64,000 bases of DNA from Clostridium sp. CAG:609 (GCA_000438075.1 FR903525.1:28310-92309), one strand, 5' to 3'; shown: positions 44,173 through 53,397, numbered from the stretch's first letter. The notes: generated by a model not told the origin, from the letters alone. A program made the numbers and translations.

Positions 44173-45048
44173 ATGGAAAAAATAAATTATAAAGAAATAA
44201 TATTTGATGGATGTTCATTAGTTTTTGGATTATTCTTTTATGCATTATGTTTTAATTTGTTTTTAACTCCGAATGATTTAGTAGTATCTGGTTTTAGTGG
44301 GGTATCTATTGTTATGCAAAAATTATTTGGATGGACTCCATCTGTCTTTTTGCTTATTGCAAATGTCATATTACTTATTATTTGTTTTATATTTCTTGGT
44401 TGGAAAACTACGAAAAAAAACATAATTGGTTCTTTATTGTATCCATTAATGGTAACTATATCACTACCAGTTGCAACATTTTTAAGTAAATATATAGTTA
44501 CTGAAGATTTTTATTTAACATTATTATTTGCAGTTGTTTTATATGGTATAAGTAGTGGATTTATTTATAGAAGTGGATTTACTGCGGGGGGATCTGACAT
44601 AATAATGCAACTAATAAACAAATATTGTAATGTTTCTGAATCAAAAGCATTGCTTGTTGCAAATGGTTTTATTATTTGTTCTGGGATGATTGTTTTTGGA
44701 TTTACTAAAGCTGTTTATTCATTTATTATATTATATTGTTCAACATATTTTATTGATAAGATTATGTTTGGTATATCTGATAGTAAGCTATTTTATATTT
44801 ATACAAGAAAGACTAGAGCTGTTAAGAAATTAATATTTGAAGAATTTAAAACTGGGTTTACTACGATACCTGGTACTGGGGGATATTCACATAAAAATGG
44901 AGTACTTATTATGTGTGCAGTTTCTAACAATGATTACTATTTACTTAAGAATCGTATTCTAGAAATTGATCCATCTGCATTTATTGTAATAGACAAATGT
45001 TATGAAGTTAATGGTGGAGTTAAACGAAGTAATATTCCATTTTTGTAA
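44173..45048 (+). CDS. YitT-family membrane protein (DUF161/DUF2179)
   Basis: The 291-residue protein has five or so membrane segments (first part with SGFSGVSIVMQKLFGW and FIYRSGFTAGGSDIIMQLI) and a C-terminal cytoplasmic DUF2179 domain (FTTIPGTGGYSHKNGVLIMCAVSNNDYYLLKNRILEIDPSAFIVI). YitT-type proteins are common in Firmicutes but their substrate is not known. Good promoter; weak SD. Confidence 0.9.
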   Translation: MEKINYKEIIFDGCSLVFGLFFYALCFNLFLTPNDLVVSGFSGVSIVMQKLFGWTPSVFLLIANVILLIICFIFLGWKTTKKNIIGSLLYPLMVTISLPVATFLSKYIVTEDFYLTLLFAVVLYGISSGFIYRSGFTAGGSDIIMQLINKYCNVSESKALLVANGFIICSGMIVFGFTKAVYSFIILYCSTYFIDKIMFGISDSKLFYIYTRKTRAVKKLIFEEFKTGFTTIPGTGGYSHKNGVLIMCAVSNNDYYLLKNRILEIDPSAFIVIDKCYEVNGGVKRSNIPFL

Positions 45049-45079
45049 TATTTGTGGTACACTAATGGTGTGATTGCTT

Positions 45080-46033
45080 ATGAAAAAGATTGTTATATTT
45101 GGAGGAGGCAGTGGTCTTTCTCAACTTTTAAAAGGAATAAAGCTATTTCCAGTGGATATTACTGCGGTAGTATCTGTTGCAGATAATGGGGGAAGTACTG
45201 GTTTACTAAGAAGGGAATTAAATATACCTGCGGTTGGTGATATATCGAAGGTTATGCTTAGTATGTCTGAATCTAGTCAAGATGTTATTGATTTAATGAA
45301 TTATCGTTTTACTAAGTCAAAGAGTTTAGGAATACATTCAGTTAAAAACTTGCTCTTGATGGCTTTGATGGATTTAAAGGGTAGTTTTGCTAAAAGCTTA
45401 CCTGTTATGGAAACTCTTTTGGATGTAAAGGGAAATATTTTGCCTTTGACTGAAGATAATGTTAATTTGGTAGGTATTACTACGAATGGTAAAAAGGTTT
45501 ATGGAGAAACTCAGATTACTAAGTGTGCTAAAAAAATAATGGAAGTAAAATATGATAAAGATATTGTGGTTAATCCTGATGTTATTGATGCTGTTAGAGA
45601 TGCTGATTTAATTATATTTTCATCAGGAAGTTTGCTTACAAGTATTGTACCTCATTTAATTGATAAAACTTTAGTTAGAGAAATAAATAATGCTAAAGCC
45701 GAAAAGATGTATATTTGTAATTTGTTTACTCAACCAGGAGAAACAGATGATTTTAGCGTTAAAGATCATATTATGTATTTAGAAAAGTACTTGGGAAAAG
45801 GAAGTATTGATATTGTTATTGCTAATAATGAAGTAATAAGTAGTAATTTAGCTAATAGGTATGCAACACTTGAACAAAAAGATCCAGTTATTTTAGATAT
45901 GCATGAGTTTGATGATAGTGATATTTATGTTATCCAAGATAAGTTATTTACTACACAAGATGGTGTTTATAGACATGATTCTTTAAAGACTGGATATTTA
46001 ATATTTTCTTATTTGATGGATGGTAGAAAATGA
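45080..46033 (+). CDS. YvcK/CofD-like gluconeogenesis factor
   Basis: The 317-residue protein has the Rossmann start IVIFGGGSGLSQLLKGIKLFPVDITAVVSVADNGGSTGLLRRELNIPAVGDISKVM, the YvcK/CofD family signature. YvcK binds UDP-sugars and supports cell shape and growth on gluconeogenic carbon in Bacillus. ATG at 45080 with SD GGTGTGAT. It overlaps whiA by 4 bases (ATGA); the usual rapZ gene before it is not here. Confidence 0.93.
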   Translation: MKKIVIFGGGSGLSQLLKGIKLFPVDITAVVSVADNGGSTGLLRRELNIPAVGDISKVMLSMSESSQDVIDLMNYRFTKSKSLGIHSVKNLLLMALMDLKGSFAKSLPVMETLLDVKGNILPLTEDNVNLVGITTNGKKVYGETQITKCAKKIMEVKYDKDIVVNPDVIDAVRDADLIIFSSGSLLTSIVPHLIDKTLVREINNAKAEKMYICNLFTQPGETDDFSVKDHIMYLEKYLGKGSIDIVIANNEVISSNLANRYATLEQKDPVILDMHEFDDSDIYVIQDKLFTTQDGVYRHDSLKTGYLIFSYLMDGRK

Positions 46034-46965
46034 CATTTACAACGAGTTTAAAAGAAGAAATATCGAAGAATGATATTAATGTTATTGAAGCTAGGTATGA
46101 ACTTAGTGCATTTTTAAATAGTGTAGCTAAGTTTAATAAAGATGAGATATTAATTACTTTGGAAAATGCTAGTATAGCTAGGATGATATATAAAGAGATT
46201 AAAGAAATATATGGGATTAATCCAAGTATTGTAGTTAGAATACAAAAAAGATTTAAAGTAAAACAAATATATATTTTAAGGATAATAGAAAGAATTGATT
46301 TTATTAAGAAAGATATAAGTGTAGGTATAAAAATAAATGTTGATGATTTAGTTAGTGATGAAGAGAAAATTGCTTTCATTAAAGGAGCTTTTTTGGCAGT
46401 GGGTAATGTATCAAATCCAAGTACTAGTGGTTATCATTTGGAATTTATATTTACTAAAGAACGTCTTGCAAAGCAAGTGCTTAATTTGTTAAATTATTTT
46501 AATTTGAAGGCTAAGTTAATAAAAAGAGGTTATAAAAATATAGTGTATATTAAAGCTAGTGATTGTATAAGTGATTTAATAAAGATGTTTAAAGCAACAA
46601 ATTCATTATTTTATTTTGAAGATATAAGAATATATAGAGATCATAAGAATATGGTTAATAGATTAAATAATTGTGAGATTGCTAATCAAGAAAAGACATT
46701 TAGAACTGGACAAGCACAGGTGGAAGCGATTAATTATTTAATTAGTCATGATTTATTGGGGTTGCTTGATGAAAATACGAGAATTGTTGCTAATGCTAGA
46801 ATTAAGTATCCGGAGGTTTCAATGCAAGAACTTGCTGATATAGTAACACTTGAATATAATTATAAAATTGGTAAGTCTGGTATTAATCATCGTTTTATTA
46901 AGATAAATAATTTAGTTAAAAATCATAAAGAAAGAAGTGGTAATGATGAAAGTAAGATTAGCTAG
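46030..46965 (+). CDS. whiA: DNA-binding protein WhiA
   Basis: WhiA has a LAGLIDADG-like N-terminal domain (LKEEISKNDINVIEARYELSAFLNSVAKF, AFIKGAFLAVGNVSNPSTSGYHLEF) and a C-terminal sigma4-like HTH (ANARIKYPEVSMQELADIVTLEYNYKIGKSGINHRFIKIN). The 311-residue length is normal. In Bacillus it affects cell division and chromosome segregation; in actinomycetes it controls sporulation. Overlaps yvcK and nrdG. Confidence 0.94.
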   Translation: MTFTTSLKEEISKNDINVIEARYELSAFLNSVAKFNKDEILITLENASIARMIYKEIKEIYGINPSIVVRIQKRFKVKQIYILRIIERIDFIKKDISVGIKINVDDLVSDEEKIAFIKGAFLAVGNVSNPSTSGYHLEFIFTKERLAKQVLNLLNYFNLKAKLIKRGYKNIVYIKASDCISDLIKMFKATNSLFYFEDIRIYRDHKNMVNRLNNCEIANQEKTFRTGQAQVEAINYLISHDLLGLLDENTRIVANARIKYPEVSMQELADIVTLEYNYKIGKSGINHRFIKINNLVKNHKERSGNDESKIS

Positions 46966-47443
46966 TGAAATTCAACCAGATAGTATTTTAGATGGTAGTG
47001 GAATTAGAACTGTAATATGGTTTCAAGGATGTTTACATAATTGTTTGGGCTGTCAAAATCCAGAAACTCATGATGTGAATGGGGGATTTTTAAAAGATGT
47101 TGATGAGATATGTAGTGAACTTAAATCTTTGAAGTATCAAAGTGGTATCACTTTATCTGGTGGAGATCCATTTTTTCAACCTAAGGAAGCATTATATATT
47201 GCAAAGTTTGCTAAATCTATTGGGTTGAATGTCTGGGCTTATACAGGTTTTACGTATGATGCATTAATTAATGGAGATAAGGACAGATTGGAATTGTTAA
47301 AAAATGTTGATGTTTTAGTGGATGGTAAATTTGTACTTGATAAGAAAAGTTTAGCTTGTAAGTTTAGAGGTAGCACTAACCAAAGGTTAATTGATGTTAA
47401 AAAGTCTTTAGAAAAAGGAGATGTTGTGTTATATGATGTTTGA
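46943..47443 (+). CDS. nrdG: anaerobic ribonucleotide reductase activating protein
   Basis: NrdG is a radical SAM enzyme that makes the glycyl radical in NrdD. The 166-residue protein has the CxxxCxxC cluster motif in WFQGCLHNCLGCQNPETHD, then TLSGGDPFFQP and VWAYTGFTYD. Start ATG 46943 (or 46946) lies within the end of whiA. No nrdD is in the window, so its partner must be elsewhere. Anaerobic growth is implied. Confidence 0.9.
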   Translation: MMKVRLASEIQPDSILDGSGIRTVIWFQGCLHNCLGCQNPETHDVNGGFLKDVDEICSELKSLKYQSGITLSGGDPFFQPKEALYIAKFAKSIGLNVWAYTGFTYDALINGDKDRLELLKNVDVLVDGKFVLDKKSLACKFRGSTNQRLIDVKKSLEKGDVVLYDV

Positions 47444-47906
47444 TGAAAAGATAAATTATTGTATACTTCATAATAATCCTGATGAAAATTTTATTAATAA
47501 ACTTGGTAGTATTCCTGTTATAAAAGATTTAGAATTTAATAAGTTGGTAGAAAGATTAGAATTTTTTCCAAATAAACAAGTTATATTTAATGAAACATTG
47601 TATGGCTTAAAACTTGATGAAAAGACGGAAATATTTAAGTTGTTAAAAAAACAAAATATATCATATATAAATGTAACTAGTAATGTTGAAGATGCATTAT
47701 ACTCTGATTATATATTTGTTTATGATGGAAATAAGTTAGTCTTAGAAGGTAATAGAAATGAAGTTTTAAAAGAAGAAAAGACTTTGAAAAGACTTGGGTA
47801 TGGATTACCTTTTGTGGTTGATTTATCTATTCAACTTAATTATTATGATATATTTAATAAAGTTTATTATGATTTAGATGAATTAGTGGGGGCTTTATGG
47901 AATTAG
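47433..47906 (+). CDS. degenerate EcfA1-like protein lacking ATP-binding motifs
   Basis: The 157-residue protein aligns with the second half of EcfA-type ABC ATPases: QVIFNETLYGLKLDEKTEIFKLL where Walker B (ILDEPT...LD) would be, YINVTSNVEDAL in the place of the THD switch, then VYDGNKLVLEGNRNEVLKEEKTLKRLGYGLPFVVDL, which closely follows the EcfA C-terminus. The Walker A half is missing and Walker B Asp/Glu and switch His are replaced. It sits just before truA where ecfA1-ecfA2-ecfT are found in Bacillus. Start uncertain (ATG 47433 or TTG 47424); overlaps nrdG. Confidence 0.65.
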   Translation: MMFDEKINYCILHNNPDENFINKLGSIPVIKDLEFNKLVERLEFFPNKQVIFNETLYGLKLDEKTEIFKLLKKQNISYINVTSNVEDALYSDYIFVYDGNKLVLEGNRNEVLKEEKTLKRLGYGLPFVVDLSIQLNYYDIFNKVYYDLDELVGALWN

Positions 47907-48451
47907 AAAAGTTAAAGGGAAATATTATTGGTGTTATAAGTGATGATTATGAACTACTGAAATATCAGGGACTAATGGTTAAGGATATTGTTAAAAAAAG
48001 AAGTTTAGATGCGTTGAAAATGGCTGGACTTACGACAGAGTATATGGATAAATTATTTGATAAATTGTCATATAGAGATAAAAATAAAGTAATACTTGCA
48101 AGTAAGTTACAAGATAAAGTTATAATACTTAATAATTTTAGTAAAGGATTAACTAGTAAAGATATAGAACATTATAAGAAGTTATTTAAAAGAATAGTTA
48201 GTTATAATAGAAAGATTATATTAATTGATAAAAATAGTGAAATGTTTATTAATCTTGTTGATAAGTTTTATGTTATTAACAAAGATATTGTATATGAAAC
48301 AGATGACATATTTGATAATAATTTAAGTAAGTATATTGAGTTACCTGAGATTGTTAAGTTTAATAACAAAAGCAATGATTTAGGTGTTAAAATAAATCAT
48401 TATAAAGAATTAGATGATTTATTAAAAGCAATTTATAGGATTAAGTCATGA
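47897..48451 (+). CDS. degenerate EcfA2-like protein lacking ATP-binding motifs
   Basis: The 184-residue protein resembles a stripped EcfA2: VKKRSLDALKMAGLTTEYMDKLFDKLSYRDKNKVILASKLQDKVIILNNFSKGLTSKDI mirrors the pattern of signature (LSGGQ-RRVAIA) and Walker B (ILDEPTAGLD), but the signature glycines and catalytic acidic pair are gone; the end KYIELPEIVKF matches the GLDLPEIVKF of EcfA2. No Walker A is visible. It overlaps the previous gene by 10 bases and truA by 4, so the set is translationally coupled. The frame is fully open, so it is probably still a protein. Confidence 0.65.
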   Translation: MELEKLKGNIIGVISDDYELLKYQGLMVKDIVKKRSLDALKMAGLTTEYMDKLFDKLSYRDKNKVILASKLQDKVIILNNFSKGLTSKDIEHYKKLFKRIVSYNRKIILIDKNSEMFINLVDKFYVINKDIVYETDDIFDNNLSKYIELPEIVKFNNKSNDLGVKINHYKELDDLLKAIYRIKS

Positions 48452-49167
48452 GATATTTAATTAGATTTAGTTATGATGGAACTCTTTTTCATGGATTTCA
48501 ACGTCAGAAGAATGTTAAAAATGTTCAAGGATTATTGGAACAAACACTAAGTGGTTATTTTGGACAAGATATTCTTATTAAGGGAAGTGGAAGAACTGAT
48601 GCTGGAGTTCATGCAAAGTGTCAATGTGCTCATTTTGATACATCAAAAAAAGTTACTTGGAAAGATATAAAGTGTATTAATAAGATATTAAATGGAGAAA
48701 TCGTTATAAATAATTTAAAGTTAGTGGATAATAATTTTCATGCAAGACATGATGTTAAGAAAAAAACTTATGTTTATAAAATAAATGTTGGTAAGTATAA
48801 AAGTAATTATGAAGGATATTATTATCAGATTAAGTATGATTTAGATATAAAGAAAATGAGGGAAGCTAGTAATGTTTTTGTGGGAGTACATGATTATAGA
48901 AACTTTGTAAGTGGATATAGAGATGATTATGAATCTGTTATATATAATATAAAGATAAGTAAGTTTGGTAATATTCTTACATTTAAATTTGTTGGTGCTG
49001 GGTTTTATCGTTATATGGTAAGACATTTAGTTGGAGCTTTAGTTGATGTTGGAAAAGGTAAAGTGGATATAAAAACTATTTATGGTATGATTGATAATAA
49101 AGAATTTACTAAAAAATTATGTGTTGTACCTGCATGTGGGTTATATTTGACAGACATTAAATATTAG
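48448..49167 (+). CDS. truA: tRNA pseudouridine synthase A
   Basis: TruA makes pseudouridine at positions 38-40 of tRNA. The 239-residue protein has FSYDGTLFHGFQRQKNVKNVQG, the catalytic-aspartate motif GSGRTDAGVHA, and RMVRHLVGAL (YMVRHLVGALVDVG). The start overlaps the preceding gene (ATGA). Gene order with degenerate ecfA-like genes before and rplM-rpsI further downstream keeps the Bacillus order, with an insertion between truA and rplM. Confidence 0.95.
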   Translation: MRYLIRFSYDGTLFHGFQRQKNVKNVQGLLEQTLSGYFGQDILIKGSGRTDAGVHAKCQCAHFDTSKKVTWKDIKCINKILNGEIVINNLKLVDNNFHARHDVKKKTYVYKINVGKYKSNYEGYYYQIKYDLDIKKMREASNVFVGVHDYRNFVSGYRDDYESVIYNIKISKFGNILTFKFVGAGFYRYMVRHLVGALVDVGKGKVDIKTIYGMIDNKEFTKKLCVVPACGLYLTDIKY

Positions 49168-49186
49168 ACTTGATAAGGAGGATATT

Positions 49187-49435
49187 TTGGAAGTATTAGA
49201 TGTAGTAACTTTAGATAATAATAAAAAATATACTGTTTTAGATATATCAATAATTGGAAATGTTAAGTATATTACTTTGGTTAATGTAAGTGATAGTGAT
49301 GACATCTTGATATGCAAGGAAAAAGTTGTTGGTAATGAGGTAATTCTTGCAAAAGCAAGTGAGGATGAAAAGAATAAATTGGGTAAAAAATTAATTAATG
49401 ATATAAGAGGTGTAGGTTATGGAAGAAGAATTTAG
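49187..49435 (+). CDS. small hypothetical protein
   Basis: An 82-residue soluble protein with beta-rich sequence (YTVLDISIIGNVKYITLVNVSDSDDILICKEKVVGNEVILAKASEDE). Not recognised, although the layout recalls small DUF1292-like proteins. TTG start with a perfect SD (AAGGAGGATATT). It overlaps the next gene by 17 bases, so the two are coupled. Confidence 0.65.
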   Translation: MEVLDVVTLDNNKKYTVLDISIIGNVKYITLVNVSDSDDILICKEKVVGNEVILAKASEDEKNKLGKKLINDIRGVGYGRRI

Positions 49436-49967
49436 AGTAATAAATATTGAAAAATATAAGAGGGATGTAAAACAAGATAAAGTATTAAATAACGTTATTA
49501 AAGTTTTAACAGTGGGTTTAATGATTTGTGGTAACCATATTATGGTTGATGATGTTAATGCAAAAACTATAGCTATAGAGTTATTTACTATTTTTGGCGG
49601 ATATTTAGTAAACTATGAAGTATTTAAAGAAACTATTAAAAGAAAGATAATAATTGAAAAATATGAAACAGAAGAAAATATAAAGAATCTTGATTATCCC
49701 GAAGATTATATAGATGAAGTGCAAGATAAGATTTATTCAAAGACATTTAATTTATCAGTTAAAAGTGCGATTCATTTTTTAGTACTTGCTTTAGCTGTAT
49801 TTGGTAATGCTTTGTTAGTGGGACCTATGCAAGATTTAGTGCTTGCTATTGGTGCTTTAGCTATGACGAATATAATTGAGGGATATGTTGATAAAAAATA
49901 TTTATTTAAAAGAGCAGATGAACTTGATGATGAAGTAAAGTTAATAAGAGAAAAAAAGGGAAGATAG
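49419..49967 (+). CDS. hypothetical membrane protein
   Basis: The 182-residue protein has two membrane regions, each of about 25-45 residues (VLNNVIKVLTVGLMICGNHIMV with IELFTIFGGYLVNYEVF, and SAIHFLVLALAVFGNALLV with LVLAIGALAMTNIIEGY), linked by an acidic cytoplasmic part. The two halves look alike (NAxxVxxLxxGxxxxGNxxxV), as in an internal duplication. Function unknown. Confidence 0.65.
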   Translation: MEEEFRVINIEKYKRDVKQDKVLNNVIKVLTVGLMICGNHIMVDDVNAKTIAIELFTIFGGYLVNYEVFKETIKRKIIIEKYETEENIKNLDYPEDYIDEVQDKIYSKTFNLSVKSAIHFLVLALAVFGNALLVGPMQDLVLAIGALAMTNIIEGYVDKKYLFKRADELDDEVKLIREKKGR

Positions 49968-49987
49968 AGAATATTTAATTAAAGAAA

Positions 49988-50017
49988 TTGATTAGTTTAA
50001 AAAAGTTTAATTATACT
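49988..50017 (+). promoter_or_regulatory. promoter for the 50064 gene
   Basis: TTGATT (49988-49993), 18 bases, TATACT (50012-50017). Confidence 0.5.
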
Positions 50018-50063
50018 GGTAATAAGAATTATTTAGTAACTCTAGCTATGCTAGGGGACATTT

Positions 50064-50267
50064 TTGTTTATGTCGTGTGCTAATACTGCGTGGGTAAATA
50101 TATTTACATGTTTTACATTACAAGAAATTGTTGCTTTAATATCATGTTATTTAGCTACTAGATTAATTGATAATGCATTATTAAGTTCAACATATTATAG
50201 GTTAAGTGGAGATAATCAAATATTACTTGATTTAGATGATTTAAGAAGAGAGAAAAGGCATAAGTAA
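50064..50267 (+). CDS. small hypothetical membrane protein
   Basis: A 65-67-residue product with one hydrophobic segment (WVNIFTCFTLQEIVALISCYLAT) and a charged C-terminus (LDLDDLRREKRHK). A TTG at 50064 has AGGGGA at a better distance than the ATG at 50070. It has its own promoter and terminator. Unknown function. Confidence 0.55.
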   Translation: MFMSCANTAWVNIFTCFTLQEIVALISCYLATRLIDNALLSSTYYRLSGDNQILLDLDDLRREKRHK

Positions 50268-50281
50268 TTGTGCCTTTTTTT
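50253..50281 (+). terminator. terminator after the 50064 gene
   Basis: AAAAGGCA (50253-50260) and TGCCTTTT (50271-50278) pair across the stop codon with T run. Confidence 0.7.
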
Positions 50282-50345
50282 GTTGACTTTTTATTAGTTT
50301 TTTGGTAATCTTTAAGTATGATAACAGGAAGTAAAGGCGGTAATT

Positions 50346-51269
50346 GTGTTTAAGTTTTTAAAAAGAAATTTATTTATTATAGTGTTTATAATAGTTGTTT
50401 TTGGTTATGTTTTTAATGGTATTAGTAAAAGTGTTAATGAATTTCAACAAATTGATAAGAGAAAAGAAAATATAGCTTTAAAATGTGAAACTGATTTAAG
50501 TGATGAAAATAATAGTTATAGCGATAATTATATTAAGTATTGTGAAAATATATTATCTTATAAAGATGATAAGTTTAGCTTTTATAATTATTTAAGTGAT
50601 ATGGCAATAGAAAAATGTGGTTTAGTAGTTGGTTACTTAGGTTTATTGGTTGTTTTAGTTCCTGCCCTTTATTATGTGTGTAGATTACTTAAGAATGGTT
50701 ATATTGTAAATTATTTAACTAGGAAGAATTATTTAAGCTTTTTAAAGTGTTTATTTGGTAAGGCTTATAGGTTTGTGTGGATATTGCCATTAATTGCAAT
50801 TATAATGATTTGTGTATCACTTAAATATGGAGTTATTCAGAATAACACTAATACTTTAACATTATGGATGAGTGATATTACAAATAATATTTATCTATTT
50901 ATTATTTTGTACTTAATCAATGTATTTATGTATTCATGTATGTTTATAAATTTTGGTTTAATTGTTGCAAGATATCAAAATAATTATTTTTTAAGTTTGG
51001 TTTTATCTTATATAATTTTCTTTGGGTTAGAGCTTTTCTTAGAGTTGTTTAGTGCATCTGGTGTTTGTAATGTCTTCTTTAAAGACTATTGCGGTGGGTC
51101 ATTTTTTAATATTATGGATGCATTTACCTTTAATGATGCTTATGGGGTTTCATCGCTGATGTTATTTTCATTTGTTATGTTAGTTATTAGTTTTGTAGGT
51201 GTTTTCTTAGCATATAGGAATCAAGAAAAGTTAGTTATAAAATCTGAAAGATATTGGAGGTCAAAATGA
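50346..51269 (+). CDS. putative ABC transporter membrane subunit
   Basis: The 307-residue protein has about six membrane segments with an extracytoplasmic loop after the first one containing two cysteines (CETDLSDE, YCENIL). There is no recognisable motif, but it lies directly before an ABC ATPase gene (overlap of 4 bases) and after it comes another membrane protein, so it is probably part of that transporter. GTG start with SD AAAGGCGG. The substrate is unknown. Confidence 0.6.
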   Translation: MFKFLKRNLFIIVFIIVVFGYVFNGISKSVNEFQQIDKRKENIALKCETDLSDENNSYSDNYIKYCENILSYKDDKFSFYNYLSDMAIEKCGLVVGYLGLLVVLVPALYYVCRLLKNGYIVNYLTRKNYLSFLKCLFGKAYRFVWILPLIAIIMICVSLKYGVIQNNTNTLTLWMSDITNNIYLFIILYLINVFMYSCMFINFGLIVARYQNNYFLSLVLSYIIFFGLELFLELFSASGVCNVFFKDYCGGSFFNIMDAFTFNDAYGVSSLMLFSFVMLVISFVGVFLAYRNQEKLVIKSERYWRSK

Positions 51270-51877
51270 AAATAGAAGTTAAAGATGTTTGTAAGAGTTT
51301 TCATAAAAAGCAAGTGTTAGATAATGTTAATTATACATTTATATCTGGTAATATTTATGGACTTAGTGGTATAAATGGTATTGGTAAAAGTGTTTTGTTA
51401 AAAATTATATGTGGATTATATAAACCTAGTTCTGGTTGTGTTTTATATGATGGAGTTAAAATTAATCAAGATTTAGTTATTAAATCTAATGTCAGAGCTT
51501 TGATTGATACACCATATTTTTTTCCTGAGTTAACAGGTTTTGAAAATTTAAAAGTATTATCAAAAATAACAAATAAGATTAATGATGATGATATAAATAA
51601 AGCTTTAGATATTGTAAATTTAACTCGCGAAAAAGATAAGTTATATGGGGATTATTCATTGGGTATGAAACAAAAATTAGGTATTGCTCAGGTTATTATG
51701 GAAAATCCAGAAGTAATAATATTAGATGAACCATTTAATGGTATTGATAGTGAAAGTATTTTAAAAATAGAAGAGTATTTAAAAGAAATGAAGAAAAATA
51801 ATAAAATAATAATTATAACTAGTCATATAGCAAATAGTTTAGAAAAGTTGTGTGATACCATATATAAAATGGGGTAA
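51266..51877 (+). CDS. ABC transporter ATP-binding protein
   Basis: The 203-residue ATPase has Walker A GINGIGKS near residue 36, the signature YSLGMKQKLGIAQVI, Walker B VIILDEPFNGID and the switch TSH. It is short and of the type used by peptide/antibiotic or lantibiotic-immunity exporters. ATG at 51266 follows TTGGAGG. Its neighbours on both sides are membrane proteins. Confidence 0.85.
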   Translation: MKIEVKDVCKSFHKKQVLDNVNYTFISGNIYGLSGINGIGKSVLLKIICGLYKPSSGCVLYDGVKINQDLVIKSNVRALIDTPYFFPELTGFENLKVLSKITNKINDDDINKALDIVNLTREKDKLYGDYSLGMKQKLGIAQVIMENPEVIILDEPFNGIDSESILKIEEYLKEMKKNNKIIIITSHIANSLEKLCDTIYKMG

Positions 51878-51881
51878 TAAA

Positions 51882-52379
51882 ATGATATATCAATTATGTG
51901 TGTTACGTGATTTAATTAAGAAAAGTTATTTGAAGTTTTTTGGAGTTTGGTTGTTATTCCTTCTTATAATTTTTAGTTTGGTGATTGTTTCTCCGGTTGG
52001 AGTAAGATTAAGTGATTTTTACTTTCTTTTGGGCGTTTTTTATACTTATGATGTTACATTTTTGGAAGTTTTATGGATTGGATTTCAACTATTAAGTTTA
52101 ATATATATGTTTTTGCTCTTTTTAGAATTTGAAAAATATAATTCAAGTGAATTTCTTTTGCTAAGATGTAAGATGAGATGTGTGTTAATTAATAAATTGT
52201 TGATATTTAGTTTGTTTATTACTTTGTTTAGATTATTATTTTTTGGAGTTTCATTTTTAGTTTTACATAATAGTGTAGTGTTTGATTGGTTTTGTTTTTG
52301 GCAAAATATAATTTTATACGTTGGTACTATTTTTGTTGTATTTTTGCTATATTTAGTAACTTTTTTACGAAATATATAA
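51882..52379 (+). CDS. putative ABC transporter-associated membrane protein
   Basis: A 165-residue, very hydrophobic protein with about four to five membrane segments (FFGVWLLFLLIIFSLVIVS, IGFQLLSLIYMFLLFLEF, LFITLFRLLFFGVSFLVL, NIILYVGTIFVVFLLYLVTF). It starts 4 bases after the ATPase gene and is likely the second membrane component. No family recognised. Confidence 0.6.
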   Translation: MIYQLCVLRDLIKKSYLKFFGVWLLFLLIIFSLVIVSPVGVRLSDFYFLLGVFYTYDVTFLEVLWIGFQLLSLIYMFLLFLEFEKYNSSEFLLLRCKMRCVLINKLLIFSLFITLFRLLFFGVSFLVLHNSVVFDWFCFWQNIILYVGTIFVVFLLYLVTFLRNI

Positions 52380-52407
52380 AAAATAATCATAAATTGCTTA
52401 AAAACAT

Positions 52408-52436
52408 TTGACTTTTTGTCATTTTTTTCATATAAT
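52408..52436 (+). promoter_or_regulatory. rplM-rpsI promoter
   Basis: TTGACT (52408-52413), 17 bases, TATAAT (52431-52436). Confidence 0.75.
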
Positions 52437-52442
52437 TTTAAT

Positions 52443-52516
52443 CGGTACATTTTATTTATGTGATTTGTTTAGTCGTGGGAAAATTAAACATTGAACGTAG
52501 TGGAAGGAATTTGAAT
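52443..52516 (+). ncRNA. possible L13 ribosomal-protein leader
   Basis: The transcript leader between promoter and rplM contains AGTCGTGGGAAAATTAAACATTGAACGTAG, which resembles the Firmicutes L13 leader autoregulatory RNA; similarity is from memory and the fold was not computed. It would let L13 control its own operon. Confidence 0.45.
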
Positions 52517-52948
52517 ATGAAATCATTTATGCAAAAAAAGGAAAATATCGAAAGAAATTGGTATGTTGTTGATGCTGAAGGTAAGACTTTAGGTCGTGTT
52601 GCAACACAAGTTGCTCATGTTTTAAGAGGAAAACATAAAGTAACTTATACTCCATATGTTGATTGTGGTGATTATGTAATTATAGTTAATGCTGATAAAG
52701 TAGTTTTAACTGGAAACAAGTTAGATAATAAGAAATATTATAATCATAGTGGCTTTCCAGGAGGATTAAGAGAAAGAACAGCTAAAGAAATGATCAATAA
52801 TTATCCAGAAGAAATGGTTGAAAGAGCAGTTAAAGGAATGCTTCCTCATAATAGATTAGGAAGAGCTATGGGTAAAAAATTATTTGTTTATAGCGGACCT
52901 GATCATAAACATGAAGCTCAACAACCAAAGACTTTGGAAATTAAATAG
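52517..52948 (+). CDS. rplM: 50S ribosomal protein L13
   Basis: The 143-residue protein matches L13 throughout: [75 protein letters not shown] and [34 protein letters not shown]. The ATG at 52517 follows GTGGAAGGA. It leads the operon with rpsI as in nearly all Firmicutes. Confidence 0.98.
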   Translation: MKSFMQKKENIERNWYVVDAEGKTLGRVATQVAHVLRGKHKVTYTPYVDCGDYVIIVNADKVVLTGNKLDNKKYYNHSGFPGGLRERTAKEMINNYPEEMVERAVKGMLPHNRLGRAMGKKLFVYSGPDHKHEAQQPKTLEIK

Positions 52949-52956
52949 GAGGAATT

Positions 52957-53376
52957 ATGGCTAAGAAACAAGAATGGACAGCTACTGGTAGAAGAAAAAG
53001 AAGTGTAGCAAGAGTAAGATTAGTTGGTGGTACTGGTAATATCACTGTAAATGGTGTTGATGTTAATGATTATTTTCCATTTGCAACATTAGTAATGGAT
53101 TTAAAACAACCATTAGTTGCAACTGGTAATGAAAATAGATTTGACATTGATATTAATGTTAATGGTGGTGGATTCTCAGGACAAACTGGTGCAATTCGTT
53201 TAGGTATTACTAGAGCATTACTTGCATTTGATGCAAATACTGACCAAACTAGAGAAGATAGTTATAGACATATTCTTAAGAATGCTGGATTTGTAACAAG
53301 AGATCCAAGAGTTAAAGAACGTAAGAAATATGGTCTTAAGAAAGCAAGAAGAGCTCCACAATTTAGTAAACGTTAA
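52957..53376 (+). CDS. rpsI: 30S ribosomal protein S9
   Basis: S9 sits in the head of the small subunit with its C-terminal tail near the P-site tRNA. The 139-residue protein has [43 protein letters not shown] and the ending [32 protein letters not shown]. It follows rplM by 8 bases. Confidence 0.98.
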   Translation: MAKKQEWTATGRRKRSVARVRLVGGTGNITVNGVDVNDYFPFATLVMDLKQPLVATGNENRFDIDINVNGGGFSGQTGAIRLGITRALLAFDANTDQTREDSYRHILKNAGFVTRDPRVKERKKYGLKKARRAPQFSKR

Positions 53377-53397
53377 TAGAATTTCGGTTTTAACTTT

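Noticed and set aside
46030..46379. Minus-strand open frame over whiA
   Set aside because: Antisense shadow of whiA; hydrophobic low-complexity translation typical of AT-rich complements.
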